This document shows positions 44,155-53,498 of a stretch of 64,000 nucleotides of DNA, one piece after another. Each line of letters opens with the position of its first letter. Position 1 is the stretch's first letter. The translations under genes were made by a program, and so were the position numbers. This stretch comes from Pedobacter sp014947265 (lineage in GTDB: Bacteria; Bacteroidota; Bacteroidia; Sphingobacteriales; Sphingobacteriaceae). The notes under the pieces are model-generated. The model was given only the letters and a program-made list of their open reading frames with translations. It ran no database searches and was not told the origin of the DNA. Where the stretch lies: positions 310,001 to 374,000 of the forward strand of contig NZ_JADCNK010000002.1 in assembly GCF_014947265.1 (NCBI RefSeq). Direction: 5' to 3'.

Positions 44155-46119
44155 ATGCCAGCAGCAAAAAAAGTTCCAGTAAAAAAAGTATTACAGCCAA
44201 AAATTGATAAACAGAAATCCGTTTGGATCCACAGTTTATTTACCGATTATGATATTGATCTTTTTCTTGTAGGAAAGCATTTTAGGCTTTACGAGAAAAT
44301 GGGTTCACATTTAATTACCGTTGATGGAACGGCCGGAACTTATTTTTCAGTTTGGGCCCCGAATGCCATTCGTGTTAGTGTAGTGGGTGATTTTAATAAT
44401 TGGGATAACAGTTCGCATCCGCTGAATGTGAGGTGGGATAAATCGGGTATTTGGGAAGGTTTTATTCCTTGTATTGCAAAGGGCGAAGTTTATAAATATT
44501 TTGTCAAAGGTTTTGATGAATCGGAACATTTAAAAGGCGATCCTTATGCCCGCAGATGGGAACATCCTCCACAAACTGCTTGCATTGTTTGGGATACCGA
44601 TTACACCTGGAAAGATAAAGCCTGGCTCAAAAAAAGAGCAAAGATAAATGCTTTGAACCAACCCATCTCGGTATATGAAATACATCTTGGCTCTTGGGAA
44701 CGCGATCCGGCTAATCCGGAACGTGTTTTAACTGCGAGGGAAGTGGCTGGCAGGTTAGTGCCTTATGTTAAGGAAATGGGTTTTACGCACGTAGAACTGA
44801 TGCCGGTAATGGAGTTTCCATATTTCCCGAGCTGGGGTTATCAGATTACAGGGTATTTTGGAGCAAGTTCGCGCTATGGTTCTCCGCAGGATTTAATGTA
44901 TCTGATTGATGAGCTCCATAAAGCAGATATTGCGGTGGTATTGGATTGGGTTCCTTCTCATTTTCCAGGTGACAGGCATGGTTTGTATGAGTTCGATGGA
45001 ACACATTTGTACGAACACGCCGATATGCGTAAAGGCTTTCATCCCGATTGGAAATCATACATATTCAATTACGACAAAAATGAGGTGCGTTCCTTCCTCA
45101 TCAGTAATGCTTTATTTTGGTTGGATCAATACCATGCTGACGGATTGAGGGTAGACGCTGTGGCATCGATGTTGTATTTCAACTTCTCCCGGGAAGATGG
45201 AGATGCCGCAACAAACGAATATGGAGGAAGTGAAAACCTTGGGGCTATACAGTTTTTGCAAGACCTGAATGTTGCCGTTTATGGAAATTTTGAGGGTGTA
45301 CAAACTATTGCAGAGGAAAGCAGCACTTATCCTGGTGTAACGCATCCGGTACATGCCGGTGGATTAGGGTTTGGGATGAAATGGATGATGGGCTGGATGA
45401 ACGATACGTTAAAGTATTTTAAAGTAGAAACCCTCGGCCGGAAACACCACCACCATCAGTTGAGCTTTAGCATGACTTACGCCTTTACCGAAAATTTTAT
45501 GCTGCCTTTCTCTCATGATGAAGTCGTACACGGTAAATCGCCAATGTTGTATAAAATGCCTGGCGACGATTGGCAGAAATTCGCCAACCTGAGAGCACTT
45601 TATGGTTACATGTTTACTCATCCGGGAGCAAAACTGCTGTTTATGGGTAATGAATTTGGCGAAACCAATGAGTGGAACTTTACACAATCATTGGATTGGC
45701 ATTTGCTTCAATATGCGCCGCATAAAGGCATGCAGGAAACAGTTAAAGCTTTAAACTTTCTGTACCGCAAAGAACCTGCGTTGTATCATTTTAATTTTAG
45801 TTACGAAGGCTTTCAATGGCTTGATGCCGATAATACAAACGAATCTGTATTTGTGTACATGCGAAAAGGACCAAAGCCTAAAGATACTTTGGTAATTGCC
45901 ATAAACTTAACTCCTGTAGTTCGGGAGAATTATAGAATTGGGGTACCGTTTAAAACCAAATGGGCGGAGATTTTTAATACCGACGATCTTATTTATTACG
46001 GAGGCGGCATAAACAACAGAGGAGATATTATCCCTGATCTGGAAAATTATAATGAACAGGAATATTCAATAATTGTCGATCTGCCACCTTTGGCTGTAAC
46101 AATTTTCAAGAGCAAGTAA
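44155..46119 (+). CDS. glgB: 1,4-alpha-glucan branching enzyme GlgB
   Basis: A 654-residue GH13 branching enzyme from ATG 44155 (MPAAKKVPVKKVLQPK); ATG 44101 would add 18 residues of odd composition, encoded partly by a small hairpin. CBM48 (about 55-150, YFSVWAPNAIRVSVVGDFNNW) precedes the barrel: ELMPVMEFPYFPSWGYQ, VLDWVPSHF, the nucleophile Asp334 in DGLRVDAVASML, Glu387 in TIAEESS, and HDEVVHGKSP. It makes alpha-1,6 branches in glycogen. The length is short because it lacks the extra N-terminal module of enterobacterial GlgB. It is probably cotranscribed with the GH31 gene. Confidence 0.92.
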   Translation: MPAAKKVPVKKVLQPKIDKQKSVWIHSLFTDYDIDLFLVGKHFRLYEKMGSHLITVDGTAGTYFSVWAPNAIRVSVVGDFNNWDNSSHPLNVRWDKSGIWEGFIPCIAKGEVYKYFVKGFDESEHLKGDPYARRWEHPPQTACIVWDTDYTWKDKAWLKKRAKINALNQPISVYEIHLGSWERDPANPERVLTAREVAGRLVPYVKEMGFTHVELMPVMEFPYFPSWGYQITGYFGASSRYGSPQDLMYLIDELHKADIAVVLDWVPSHFPGDRHGLYEFDGTHLYEHADMRKGFHPDWKSYIFNYDKNEVRSFLISNALFWLDQYHADGLRVDAVASMLYFNFSREDGDAATNEYGGSENLGAIQFLQDLNVAVYGNFEGVQTIAEESSTYPGVTHPVHAGGLGFGMKWMMGWMNDTLKYFKVETLGRKHHHHQLSFSMTYAFTENFMLPFSHDEVVHGKSPMLYKMPGDDWQKFANLRALYGYMFTHPGAKLLFMGNEFGETNEWNFTQSLDWHLLQYAPHKGMQETVKALNFLYRKEPALYHFNFSYEGFQWLDADNTNESVFVYMRKGPKPKDTLVIAINLTPVVRENYRIGVPFKTKWAEIFNTDDLIYYGGGINNRGDIIPDLENYNEQEYSIIVDLPPLAVTIFKSK

Positions 46120-46123
46120 AATC

Positions 46124-46406
46124 TTATTAACCTCAGTTTGATTAACATTTATTTATACTGGCTAATTTTAACCCCATGAAACTAGCGTGATCGTCATGCT
46201 GAATTTATTTATTAGCAGTTTTCATTGTTTTAAAGGTCTAATAACCTGAGTGCGATTAATGTTTAAAAATTAATGTACTTTATTAGGACGAATTGGCTAG
46301 CCGTTTCGTCATGCTGATCCGATAGTTATCGGATTTATTTCAGCATCTTTTCCGTTAAACTGCCTTGCTATAAAGACCCTGAAACAAGTTCAGGGTGACG
46401 GCTATG
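46124..46406. repeat. Intergenic palindromic repeats and a degenerate tandem duplication
   Basis: The segment 46124-46208 recurs as 46238-46322 with many changes (ACCTCAGTTTGATTAAC and ACCTGAGTGCGATTAAT; CGTCATGCTGA in both). The second unit runs into hairpins CCGATAGTTATCGG and CCCTGAAACAAGTTCAGGG, the latter ending GGGTGACG. CGTCATGCTGA with TTCAGGGTGACG ends are typical of dispersed intergenic repeats in this phylum. Confidence 0.6.
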
Positions 46407-46555
46407 AACGAAAAATGTATGTAGTATAACTTTAAAGGAATATCTTAACGATAATTACAACCTATCAAGTCACAAATAATAAATGTTATCCGGATTTTGT
46501 ACAAAAAGAGATTACGGATGTGCTATTGATGATTAGTCAGAAAACCGGGTCAATT

Positions 46556-46620
46556 TAAATAAGAAAAGCTTCCCATTGCTGGAAAGCTTTCTTAAACCCT
46601 GGAGTGGAAGCTTCCAGAGA
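46556..46620 (-). ncRNA. Candidate small RNA of about 65 nt
   Basis: The minus strand has a complete Bacteroidota promoter: TTG (46655-46653), 19 nt, TATCTTTG (46633-46626). The predicted transcript starts near 46619 with a hairpin around CTGGAAGCTTCCACTCCAG. It ends with a terminator (arms 46565-46574 and 46581-46590, one mismatch) followed by TTCTTATTT. There is no ORF, and the only gene beyond is the convergent glgB, so this looks like a stand-alone RNA. Both hairpins contain GGAAGCTT or a close variant and could pair alternatively. Confidence 0.55.
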
Positions 46621-46954
46621 GGGTGCAAAGATACAATAACCATTTTATCTTGCAAATATTATTTTTAGAATAATATTTATGCTAACAGCAGCTGTATAAG
46701 ATTTTATTGTAAAGTATTGATAATTAGTGTTTAATATTATTTTACGTTAAAATTTCTTCTCGGTATAGACCGAATATCATCGAATTTGGATTAAGGTTTG
46801 CGCCGTTAACCATAACCTACCTGTTCTGACAGTGATCAGTAAGTTTTGCATCGATAAACCAACAATCTTTAACAAATCATGGTTACTTTAATCTGGAAGT
46901 GACGCAAGCGGTTTTTCAATGTCCTTAAGTTAAGGATAAATCTCAAAAAGATGT

Positions 46955-47225
46955 CGCTCTGAGGGGTAATTTATTGTATAAAATCAATGTGAATGACAGA
47001 AAGTTTTAATGCTAAGTTTTGGCGAGGAATCGTCATTGCGAGGGGGCTTTTCAGCCGACAAAGCAATCTTACAACTATCGCAAGTAGCGAGCGCTTTAAG
47101 ATTGCTTCGTGCCTCGCAATGACGATCTTTCTATTGGAGCTGTCATTGGTAGCTTATTCGAAGAGGATTTATTCGCGATTTATCAATATCAAGAAGTCTT
47201 CGCTACGCTCATACTGACGACCGCG
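46955..47225. repeat. Intergenic repeat sharing a frame with the MITE-like element, different core
   Basis: The left flank (TAATTTATTGTATAAAA, about 46972) and right flank (TTCTATTGGAGCTGTCATTG, about 47130) align with 22320-22370 and 22498-22530. The core differs: here it is a nested palindrome 47031-47124 with ends CGTCATTGCGAGG / CCTCGCAATGACG and inner AAGCAATCTT / AAGATTGCTT, a widespread Bacteroidota repeat. A further CTTCGCTACGCTCATACTGAC-type end follows. The 12-bp terminal repeats of the other copy are missing. From 47226 to 47486 I see nothing further. Confidence 0.6.
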
Positions 47226-47486
47226 GTGCCTAACTTAATGACATTGTTCGGTCAACGGGGTGCGAAGGTTTAATAGTTGGACTAAAATTTCCATCCTGAA
47301 AGTAGACCCAATAAGAGAACCTCTAAGTGATTTAGTTTGGTTGATAAATAGTAATAAACCAGGTCTTTATGTCTTGATTGAAAGGCTTTAATGAATAAAG
47401 TGAACGGATAATGTAGCGTTGGCCCACAGTACTTTTGTATTGCGAGTAAACAAACAAACTTAATTTTACGTTATCCCAAATCTACA

Positions 47487-49694
47487 TTGAAAAGGTGCTC
47501 TGGTCAATTTTTCTTGGTATTTGTGTTATTTTTTATGCCTGCGTATTTATATGCACAGTGTGAAAATACAGCACGTACGTATGCAAACTTTCAGGGGGCA
47601 TATCTTGATGGATTGGGTGTTGCAGGGGCGAATTTATACGGTAGTATCGCTAATGCGCCGAATGCTGTAAACGGCCAGGTTAAAGATGCATCAACCTTAT
47701 CAGTTCCAATTAGCGCAGTTGGACTTACAGGTTCGGCTACACAATTTCTGGAATTTACTACTGATGGTACTAACGCTGGTAAACGTACAATTGCTGCAAA
47801 TACTCCTGTAACACTTAAACTGGCGTTACCTAAGGAACTTCTTGGACTTTTGAGCAGTTTTGAGATTGGAAGTTTTACTGATCTACATGCTGTTGCAATA
47901 AATAAACCCTTAATTGGTTCTGGAAATGAAGCTGGTTATGATGCAACGAAGAATCCGATTTATACTTCTGCCAATATTGCTGGTGTGATCGGCGGGGGAG
48001 GAGAGATGGAGATCAGGGTAACACCTACACAGGCTTTTAATGGCATATATATCAAGATTGTTGGAGCGGTATTATCTACGGCTTTATCAATAAAAGTTTT
48101 CCATGCCTATATGATGGAGCTGAGTACAGGATCAATCAATTGCGACGAGGCGATTGATGTGCTCTCAGGTGTAAAGCCAACTCCTTTAGGTGGTATTGCA
48201 AACCTAACTGGTACTGTTACCAATCCCTTTAATGCCATTGATGTAGATCTAAATAGTTTCGCACTGATTGATGTGGGCACTTCTGTGCTAAATCAGGTAT
48301 ATCTTACAACTATTTTTAATAAACCCTCGCAGCCTGCCGATTCGGTTAGCATCATACTCGAAAATCCAGGTGGCGGACTATTAGATCTGAGCCTTTTAAC
48401 AGGTTTTACCATACAGCCTTATTTGAATGGAGTAGCTGCTGGGCCAGCATTTAAAAACACTGGCACATTTTTGAACCTTAAATTACTTCCCGGATCAACA
48501 AGTAAATATATCTTAACGTTTTTGGTAACCGATGTATACGACCGTTTGGAGATCACAATGGGCGGAATTACTGGTGCATTTAGCCGTTTAAATATTTACG
48601 ACATTAAACGTAAACTGGCAAAACCACGCACATTGGTTGATCCTTCAACTACAGATGAAAAAACGGTTTGCCAGGGGCAAACTGCAACTTTTTCTGTTCT
48701 GAATGCACAGACCTGCACTGAATACAAATGGTACGATGCCGAAACGGGCGGTAATTTATTGTATACCGGTTTAACCTTCACTCCTCCAAATACGCTGGCT
48801 GCAGGAGATTACAATTATTATGTTCAGGCGAGCAGAACGTATTGTGTTACCGCGGTTTCTGAAAGGTTGAGGGTAAAACTTAAGGTTAATCCCCTACCTA
48901 CACTTACAGTACCTGGAGTTATAATTTGTAGTGGCTTTTCAACAGTACTCTCGGTTACTGCGCCTGATGCAGGTTTTACCTATAATTGGTATTCATCATC
49001 TTCTGGTGGAACCCCATTTAATATCGGTACCACTTATACTACTCCTACCTTAATGGCTACTACTATTTATTATGTAGAAGCAGTTAACACAGCAACAGGA
49101 TGTAAAAATGCTGGCGGTGCTCTGGCTGTAGAAGTTAAAGTAAAACAGTATGCTCCTGTACCTGCAATAAACGGCGCAGCTACCATGTGTGCAGGTACAA
49201 GTGCAATATTTACAAATATTTATCCGGGCGGAACATGGAGCACGGGTAATGCAGCCATTGCAACAATAGATGCAACAGGTAAAGTTACCGCGGTGGCTGC
49301 CGGCAATATGGTGATTAGTTATACAGTTGCTGATGATGCTACTTATTGTGGTAAAAAAGTAGATTTCCCTTTAATCGTAAATCCACAGCCCGATTTAATA
49401 TTGGGGCCAGATGCGAGTATTTGCGAAGGATTAACCACAACCAGAATTACTTACAGCAATCCTGTTTTTAACCCAATAACCTATAGTATTTCCTGGACGG
49501 GGAATTTACTGCCCGCTGTTCTTAATCAGGCTTTGCCAGCCAATGAAATCACCATTACTATACCCTCTACAACCCCTGTAGCAGTTTACCAGGGAGTTTT
49601 GACTATTAAAAATGCAAATGGCTGCGTACGGGCTATCCCTTTTAGTTTTAGGGTAAAGCTTGTGCCACATAAACCAACAGTATCTATTAACTAA
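47487..49694 (+). CDS. Secreted multidomain Ig-like protein
   Basis: A 735-residue exported protein. The only start that fits the signal peptide is TTG 47487 (MKRCSGQFFLVFVLFFMPAYLYA, cleavage before QCENT). The N-terminal 370 residues are a beta-rich region of two similar halves (NLYGSIANAPNAVNG and LTGTVTNPFNAIDVD). They are followed by Ig-like modules with paired cysteines (CQGQTATFSVL...TCTEYKWYDAETGG; ICSGFSTVLSV...YNWYSSSSGG) and a BIG_2-like stretch (ATIDATGKVTAVAAGN). No gliding-motility sorting domain is at its C-terminus. It is the first of four genes ending with PorP/SprF and is likely a surface adhesin or matrix component. Confidence 0.75.
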   Translation: MKRCSGQFFLVFVLFFMPAYLYAQCENTARTYANFQGAYLDGLGVAGANLYGSIANAPNAVNGQVKDASTLSVPISAVGLTGSATQFLEFTTDGTNAGKRTIAANTPVTLKLALPKELLGLLSSFEIGSFTDLHAVAINKPLIGSGNEAGYDATKNPIYTSANIAGVIGGGGEMEIRVTPTQAFNGIYIKIVGAVLSTALSIKVFHAYMMELSTGSINCDEAIDVLSGVKPTPLGGIANLTGTVTNPFNAIDVDLNSFALIDVGTSVLNQVYLTTIFNKPSQPADSVSIILENPGGGLLDLSLLTGFTIQPYLNGVAAGPAFKNTGTFLNLKLLPGSTSKYILTFLVTDVYDRLEITMGGITGAFSRLNIYDIKRKLAKPRTLVDPSTTDEKTVCQGQTATFSVLNAQTCTEYKWYDAETGGNLLYTGLTFTPPNTLAAGDYNYYVQASRTYCVTAVSERLRVKLKVNPLPTLTVPGVIICSGFSTVLSVTAPDAGFTYNWYSSSSGGTPFNIGTTYTTPTLMATTIYYVEAVNTATGCKNAGGALAVEVKVKQYAPVPAINGAATMCAGTSAIFTNIYPGGTWSTGNAAIATIDATGKVTAVAAGNMVISYTVADDATYCGKKVDFPLIVNPQPDLILGPDASICEGLTTTRITYSNPVFNPITYSISWTGNLLPAVLNQALPANEITITIPSTTPVAVYQGVLTIKNANGCVRAIPFSFRVKLVPHKPTVSIN

Positions 49695-49731
49695 AAACAA
49701 AATAAATTATTCACTCAAACAAATTAAAATC

Positions 49732-50436
49732 ATGACAAAAAAAACTACAAATCGCTATTTAAGAATCTTTGTATTCTTAATGTTTTTATTGCCATTGGGT
49801 GCCTTTGCGCAGACTACAACGTACGTTTGTGGAGCAAATTCTGCCACTTTGACACCTGATTTTCAGGGATATGTGCCTGTTGCAGGAGATAAGGTTATTT
49901 GGAAAGATGGAGCAACAACCGTAGAAACAATTACTTTTCCAAATGCAGATGGTGGTAAGTACGTTACTCCGACAACCTTAACTGAGGGTGCTCACGAATA
50001 CACTGTACAGGTAATACCAGCTGACGCAAATTTATGTCCTGGTGATGTATCTGATAAAATTAATATTTATAAACTTCCAGCGCCTGTCGTTACAGCATCA
50101 TCATCTGTTCCTTCAGTCTGTGTTGATTTGACCACCAGACCGGTAGTGACTGTTGCTCTGTCGTCCACTGCTCCACCAAGTGGTGTTACCATTGCCTATA
50201 ATTGGACTGTTACATTAGATGGTGTTACGAAAACACTTTCTGATATAGCAGATCAAACCGGTAATTCCCTTACAATGAAGTCGGGTATTGCCACAGGTAC
50301 TTATGTTTTTTCTGTAGAAGCAAGTTACAATGGCAACGGTGCGCCGATTCTACCAGCTGCTAACTGTAAGGATATCAAAACTGTTACCGTTATCCTAACG
50401 CCTAAACCAGGAAAACCTACAATAACAGTTGGCTAG
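49732..50436 (+). CDS. Secreted Ig-like protein, hypothetical
   Basis: A 234-residue exported protein. ATG 49732 (MTKKTTNRYLRIFVFLMFLL, cleavage near AFAQ) is preferred to the ATG at 49660, which lies inside the preceding gene. The mature part is beta-rich with two Ig-like segments (TTTYVCGANSATLTPDF...VIWKDGATT; SVCVDLTTRPVVTVAL...IAYNWTVTLDG) and no known enzyme motif. The sequence ends TPKPGKPTITVG, close to the preceding protein's KLVPHKPTVSIN, so both end in a short conserved tail. Confidence 0.65.
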   Translation: MTKKTTNRYLRIFVFLMFLLPLGAFAQTTTYVCGANSATLTPDFQGYVPVAGDKVIWKDGATTVETITFPNADGGKYVTPTTLTEGAHEYTVQVIPADANLCPGDVSDKINIYKLPAPVVTASSSVPSVCVDLTTRPVVTVALSSTAPPSGVTIAYNWTVTLDGVTKTLSDIADQTGNSLTMKSGIATGTYVFSVEASYNGNGAPILPAANCKDIKTVTVILTPKPGKPTITVG

Positions 50437-50451
50437 TAGGTTAATCGATTC

Positions 50452-51390
50452 ATGATGTTTAACAGGTTAGTGATAATTGTGTTCGGTGTGCTGCTGCTTT
50501 CTGCAGCAGCATGCTTTGCGCAATCTAGCAATCCGAACACGCTGAACCTTAAACCAGGCGTAAATGTTAAACTGAGGGCCAATGGTACAGGTGCTACCTC
50601 TTATCAATGGTTCAAAAATGGAAACGTCATATTAGGCGCTACCGAGCAAGATTATGTGGTAAATGCTGCCGGAAAATATACGGTTATTACTTTTAGTTTA
50701 GGTGGCTGTAGTTCCGACCTGTCCGAAGAGATGGAAGTGATTTTGGAATCACAGATCTCAGCAGATGTTTCCATCGTTAAAAGGTCAGAAAGTAGGCAGG
50801 TAATCAATACCGAGGTATTTAAATACAATTTATTGGTGCGTAATAACGGACTCGGTGAAGCTACCAACATACAGGTAAAGGATGACCTTCCAGAAAATTT
50901 AACCTTCGTAAGTGTGGATCCAACTATTGTGGGTACCGCAAGTTATAACGATCAAACCAAGACGATTTCCTGGGCGATCCCATCGCTCGCCAATGGCAGT
51001 TTTGTTGAACTGATCATTAATGTAAGGTCGATGAAACCTGGTAATGTGGTTAATCGTGCCACTGTTACGATTGATGAACTAGATCCCGATCCATCAAATA
51101 ACATTTCTGTGGATACCAAGGAAATTACCGGACTTAAAATCCCAAATGTGTTTACACCAAATGGTGATGGAAAGAATGAAACCTTTCTTATTGAGCGGTT
51201 GGACCTTTACAGCGAAAATCAGCTTACCATCATTAATCGCTGGGGAAGTACTGTCTATGAAAAGAAAGGCTATTTAAATGACTGGACAGCGAACGGTCTG
51301 GTAGATGGAACTTATTTCTATGTGATTAAGGTAAAAACGGCAAGTGCTCAGTGGCAGGAATTTAAAGGCTACGTAACCGTAATGAGATAG
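50452..51390 (+). CDS. DUF11 protein with type B gliding-motility C-terminal sorting domain
   Basis: A 312-residue exported protein (signal peptide ends ACFAQS). An Ig-like segment (TSYQWFKNGNVILGATEQDY, about 45-95) and a DUF11 repeat (about 103-225, VFKYNLLVRNNGLGEATNIQV...SWAIPSL) precede the C-terminal type IX sorting domain (about 230-312). That domain has the marker IPNVFTPNGDGKNETFLIE, IINRWGSTVYEK and GTYFYVIKVK. It should be secreted by the type IX system and held at the surface with the PorP/SprF protein encoded 22 bp downstream, a pairing typical of type B substrates. Confidence 0.85.
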   Translation: MMFNRLVIIVFGVLLLSAAACFAQSSNPNTLNLKPGVNVKLRANGTGATSYQWFKNGNVILGATEQDYVVNAAGKYTVITFSLGGCSSDLSEEMEVILESQISADVSIVKRSESRQVINTEVFKYNLLVRNNGLGEATNIQVKDDLPENLTFVSVDPTIVGTASYNDQTKTISWAIPSLANGSFVELIINVRSMKPGNVVNRATVTIDELDPDPSNNISVDTKEITGLKIPNVFTPNGDGKNETFLIERLDLYSENQLTIINRWGSTVYEKKGYLNDWTANGLVDGTYFYVIKVKTASAQWQEFKGYVTVMR

Positions 51391-51412
51391 ATGAAAGTTA
51401 AAATGTGAGGAT

Positions 51413-52384
51413 ATGAAAAAGATAGTTTTAACGACATTGTTTAATTTATTCTGCCTTTGTCTGTTTGCTCAGCAGAATGCACAGTTTGGACAATATATGT
51501 TTAATGGTTTGTATATCAATCCTGCTTATGCCGGCTACAAGGAAGAACTCTATATGCAGGCTTTCGTCCGGGCTCAATGGACAGGCATTCAGGGCGCTCC
51601 CCAAACGCTTTCCATATCAGTAGATGAAGCAGTTAAAGAAGAAACTCTGGGTTTGGGTTTATTGGTATCTAAAGATAAAATTGGCGCGCAGAACTCGTTA
51701 AACTTATCAGGGAATTTTGCTTATCGCATTAAATTAGACCGTACTGAAACCAATGTACTTGCATTTGGCGTTGGAATTGGTGTAATGCAGATGGGACTGA
51801 ATGGGAGTTTACTAGATCCGACCGAAACTGGCGACAACAGGATTCCGACCGGATATGAAAGTAGGACTGTGCCGGATATCAGGGCAGGCGTGCATTATTC
51901 GAATGAGAAATTCTTTATCGGTTTCTCTGCCAATAACTTGCTTACGCAGTATCTTCCAGTTTTTAGGGATAATAACCTCCTCAATATTGCTTCCAAGCCG
52001 CATTTTTATTTAACGGCTGGTACGGTATTCCCAATGAATGATGATTTTATGTTCAAGCCTACTTTTTTGATTAAAGATGATTTGAATGGGCCAACCTCAT
52101 TAGATCTTAACGCTTTTTTAATGATCAAGGAAAAGCTTTGGTTAGGTGCAGCGTATAGAACCTCTGTAAAACTTTATCCTAAGCCAGCACTGCAAAACAA
52201 TTTAAGGGCAAGAAGTGCCGTCGGACTCGTTACTGAGTTCTTTGTTCGCGAAAACCTGCGGATTGGCTATGGTTATGACTACAGTTTAAATAAATTGGGT
52301 AACTATGATTATGGCTCACACGAAGTTTCCATCGGTTATTACCTGCAAACTGCAAAAGGCAGAAGACCAAAGTGTTACTTCTGA
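51413..52384 (+). CDS. PorP/SprF-family type IX secretion outer membrane protein
   Basis: A 323-residue outer-membrane beta-barrel. After the signal peptide (ends LFAQQ) comes the family signature AQFGQYMFNGLYINPAYAGY. YDYSLNKLGNYDYGSHEVSI and YYLQTAKGRR form the end. PorP/SprF proteins tether type B sorting-domain substrates at the surface; the adjacent upstream gene encodes one. The upstream three genes and this one run in the same direction with gaps of 15-37 bp and probably form an operon. Confidence 0.9.
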   Translation: MKKIVLTTLFNLFCLCLFAQQNAQFGQYMFNGLYINPAYAGYKEELYMQAFVRAQWTGIQGAPQTLSISVDEAVKEETLGLGLLVSKDKIGAQNSLNLSGNFAYRIKLDRTETNVLAFGVGIGVMQMGLNGSLLDPTETGDNRIPTGYESRTVPDIRAGVHYSNEKFFIGFSANNLLTQYLPVFRDNNLLNIASKPHFYLTAGTVFPMNDDFMFKPTFLIKDDLNGPTSLDLNAFLMIKEKLWLGAAYRTSVKLYPKPALQNNLRARSAVGLVTEFFVRENLRIGYGYDYSLNKLGNYDYGSHEVSIGYYLQTAKGRRPKCYF

Positions 52385-52527
52385 TATTCAAGCTCCTCTA
52401 AGCCTAACTCACTATTTTTTAGGCTAAACTAAATTTCTTTAAAAATATACTGCCTTGCTATTCGCTTTCTCTGGTAATCTTTGTTTTAAAGATTTACCCC
52501 TTCCAAACAAGTGTTGGTTGTAAGACT

Positions 52528-52728
52528 GGTTTATCTGGCGATAAGCTCTTTTTTACTATTGCAAAAGCGCATGATCTTGCCGCATTTAAAGCACTCAACA
52601 AGAAGTATTCGGCAGCAATTTATGGTAATATCGTAAAGCGTTTAGGTGACGAAGAAAAAGCTAAATTAATTTTAGGACAAACATTCCGTGAAGCTTGGTA
52701 TTATTTTCCACAATTTGATGGAGACTAA
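52528..52728 (+). pseudogene. Truncated ECF sigma factor, region 2 fragment
   Basis: The frame reads DKLFFTIAKAHDLAAFKALN, KKYSAAIYGNIVKRL and KAKLILGQTFREAWYYFPQF, clearly patterned on sigma-70 region 2.1-2.2, then stops at 52726-52728. No start codon is in frame close upstream, although the frame stays open to about 52450. Regions 3-4 are missing, so it cannot act as a sigma factor. The rest of the stretch 52385-52892 shows no gene. Confidence 0.5.
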
Positions 52729-52892
52729 ATTCAGAATTTTTACATGGATAAATCAGTATGCACTTCAAAACATTAAAAAATATACATTACAAAAGCTTGG
52801 AGACAGCATAATGAGGTTATTAATCTACTTTATTTTTATATATCATTTAAAATTGCTATAATTAAGGGTCTAAAGTCTATCTCTGTTTGTTT

Positions 52893-53498
52893 ATGCTTGA
52901 ATCCCGTAAGGTATTTTTGGTGAGCGCTGTATTAAATTATTTCAGCAGTTTATGTCCAATAACCTCTGGATTTATCCAGGAAATAAAAAAAAATGTAGAG
53001 CCTCTTCTAATCAGGAAGAATAAATACATTTTATCTCCTCTTGATAATAATGATTATGTTTTTTTTGTAGTATCAGGTTTGGTAAGAGGTTTTATTAAAG
53101 ATGGTAATAAAGAGATTACCACCTGGATTAGTTTAGGGGATGAATTGATTGGGGCGATTCAACATCCCGATGAATACCACAAGCCCTCTATTGAATATTT
53201 GCAGGCATTGGAAAATTCAGAATTAGTTGCCATTCCGCGCTTATTGATTGATAAGCTTTATGCCAATTACCAGGAAACGAATGTTATTGTCAGAAAGATT
53301 TTAGCGCTTCAGTATCATGTCGCCTCTGAGCGGGCTATAATCGCACGGATACCTTCAGCAGAAAGGCGTTATGAAAAATTCCTGGAAATAAATTCCATTG
53401 ATATATCTAGAGTACCTTTAAGGTGTTTAGCCAGTTATTTAGGCATGCGCTTAGAAACACTTAGCCGTATACGCAGTAAGTTGGTAAGGCAGCGCTGA
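52893..53498 (+). CDS. Crp/Fnr-family transcriptional regulator
   Basis: A 201-residue regulator from ATG 52893 (a TTG at 52887 adds two residues). The N-terminal cNMP-binding-like barrel (about 25-130) contains LIRKNKYILSPLDNNDYVFFVVSGLVRGF and EITTWISLGDELIGAI. The C-terminal HTH is short (SAERRYEKFLEINSIDISRV; LRCLASYLGMRLETLSRIRS). Ligand residues of true cAMP receptors are not evident, as in most Bacteroidota members. It stands alone, so no target is suggested. Confidence 0.82.
   Translation: MLESRKVFLVSAVLNYFSSLCPITSGFIQEIKKNVEPLLIRKNKYILSPLDNNDYVFFVVSGLVRGFIKDGNKEITTWISLGDELIGAIQHPDEYHKPSIEYLQALENSELVAIPRLLIDKLYANYQETNVIVRKILALQYHVASERAIIARIPSAERRYEKFLEINSIDISRVPLRCLASYLGMRLETLSRIRSKLVRQR

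Noticed and set aside
46993..47217. 74-residue plus-strand ORF
   Set aside because: Runs through the nested palindrome CGTCATTGCGAGG...CCTCGCAATGACG, so it is repeat sequence.
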